Below are positions 5,459-5,833 of a stretch of DNA of 5,833 nucleotides, piece after piece (positions within the stretch are counted from its first letter, which is position 1; each line of letters starts with the position of its first letter). The stretch covers positions 1 through 5,833 of the forward strand of contig JBDTZN010000108.1 of assembly GCA_040005095.1 (NCBI GenBank), in the 5' to 3' direction. The notes below the pieces were generated by a model. That model saw only the letters and a program-made list of their open reading frames with translations. It was not told the DNA's origin and searched no databases. The translations under genes were made by a program, and so were the position numbers. This DNA comes from UBA5186 sp040005095. Lineage in GTDB: Bacteria > Actinomycetota > Thermoleophilia > Gaiellales > Gaiellaceae.

Positions 5459-5833
5459 TCATCCGCCGGCCCGATCCAGGAGCAGGACGTCGAACGGCTG
5501 GCCGTCCCGGGGCGCGATCTCGAAGCGCAGGCCCCAGTGGCCGACCATCACGAGCGCGGGAGCCGAGCGCCGATACGTGCCGGGACTCACCTCCCGCAGC
5601 TTGTACGCGAGCTCGCCCATCGTCATGTCGAGCATCTCGAAGCGGGTGACGACTACGGCACCCGCTACGGGCTTGCCGTCGCGGGTGATCCGGACTCCGA
5701 AGTCGTTCGGGAGCGCCGCTTTGTTCGGTGCGACACGGAACTCGAGCCGGTACGGGCCGTTCTCGACGACGCGCGCTACCGGCCCCGGCCCCACTCGAGC
5801 GCTGACCGGTCCGATCCGGCTCAGGGCCTTCGA
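5459..5833 (-). CDS. YtkA-like domain protein, partial (5' end outside window)
   Basis: The C-terminal 124 residues of a protein whose reading frame stays open to the window edge, so the true start lies beyond 5833. A GTG at 5794 exists but has no ribosome site and would cut into the domain. The sequence matches the YtkA-like/FixH-like beta-sandwich pattern: NGPYRLEFRVAPNKA, then NDFGVRITRDGKPVAGAVV, the Met-rich DMTMGELAYKL, PGTYRR, and VMVGHWGLRFEI near the end. Such domains are extracytoplasmic; some are fused to or sit beside copper-handling proteins, and the Met-rich strand and His could be metal contacts, but that role is inference. It ends at TGA 5461-5459, three bases from the stop of the convergent small exported gene. 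No export signal is visible because the N terminus is missing. The family call is fairly secure; the length and architecture of the whole protein are unknown. Confidence 0.74.
   Translation of the reverse strand, partial: SKALSRIGPVSARVGPGPVARVVENGPYRLEFRVAPNKAALPNDFGVRITRDGKPVAGAVVVTRFEMLDMTMGELAYKLREVSPGTYRRSAPALVMVGHWGLRFEIAPRDGQPFDVLLLDRAGG

Overview
High-GC bacterial DNA (strong G/C bias at third codon positions, GTG and possibly TTG starts, purine-rich Shine-Dalgarno sites). The protein content suggests an actinobacterium, most likely of the Thermoleophilia (Solirubrobacterales/Gaiellales) type: an exported clan GH-A glycosidase-like protein, an LVIVD propeller, a lipoprotein resembling hypothetical proteins I recall from that group, and a YtkA-like domain. 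This placement is inference from protein style; there is no rRNA or other marker in the window.

Layout: six protein genes with strictly alternating strands, so no two adjacent genes can share an operon. (1) + strand 36-1553, exported TIM-barrel glycoside hydrolase-like protein. (2) - strand 2620-1716, lipoprotein gene broken by an apparent one-base frameshift. (3) + strand 2677-4128, exported LVIVD-repeat beta-propeller. (4) - strand 4953-4195, secreted metzincin-type zinc metalloprotease whose HExxHxxGxxH motif reads QExxHxxGxxH. (5) + strand 5048-5455, small exported protein with a possible NTR/TIMP-like OB fold. (6) - strand 5833-5459, YtkA-like domain, cut by the window edge. Genes 1/2 and 3/4 converge on strong GC-rich hairpins (1620-1646 and 4149-4178) that probably terminate both partners. 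Genes 5/6 converge with a 3-base gap and no evident hairpin. Genes 2/3 and 4/5 diverge from short shared promoter regions.

The first five genes encode N-terminal export signals, so this reads as a cell-surface/secretome segment; the start of the sixth is outside the window. The best candidate for a functional unit is the divergent pair 4/5: a secreted metzincin with an unusual active site, head to head with a small exported protein whose fold may resemble tissue inhibitors of metalloproteinases, across 94 bases holding opposing promoter-like elements and a 19-bp dyad. A protease-modulator relationship is a hypothesis only.

There is no gene-free stretch longer than 300 bases; the longest is 1554-1715, which contains a hairpin and nothing else I recognise. 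I see no RNA genes, CRISPR arrays, insertion sequences, attachment sites or replication origins.
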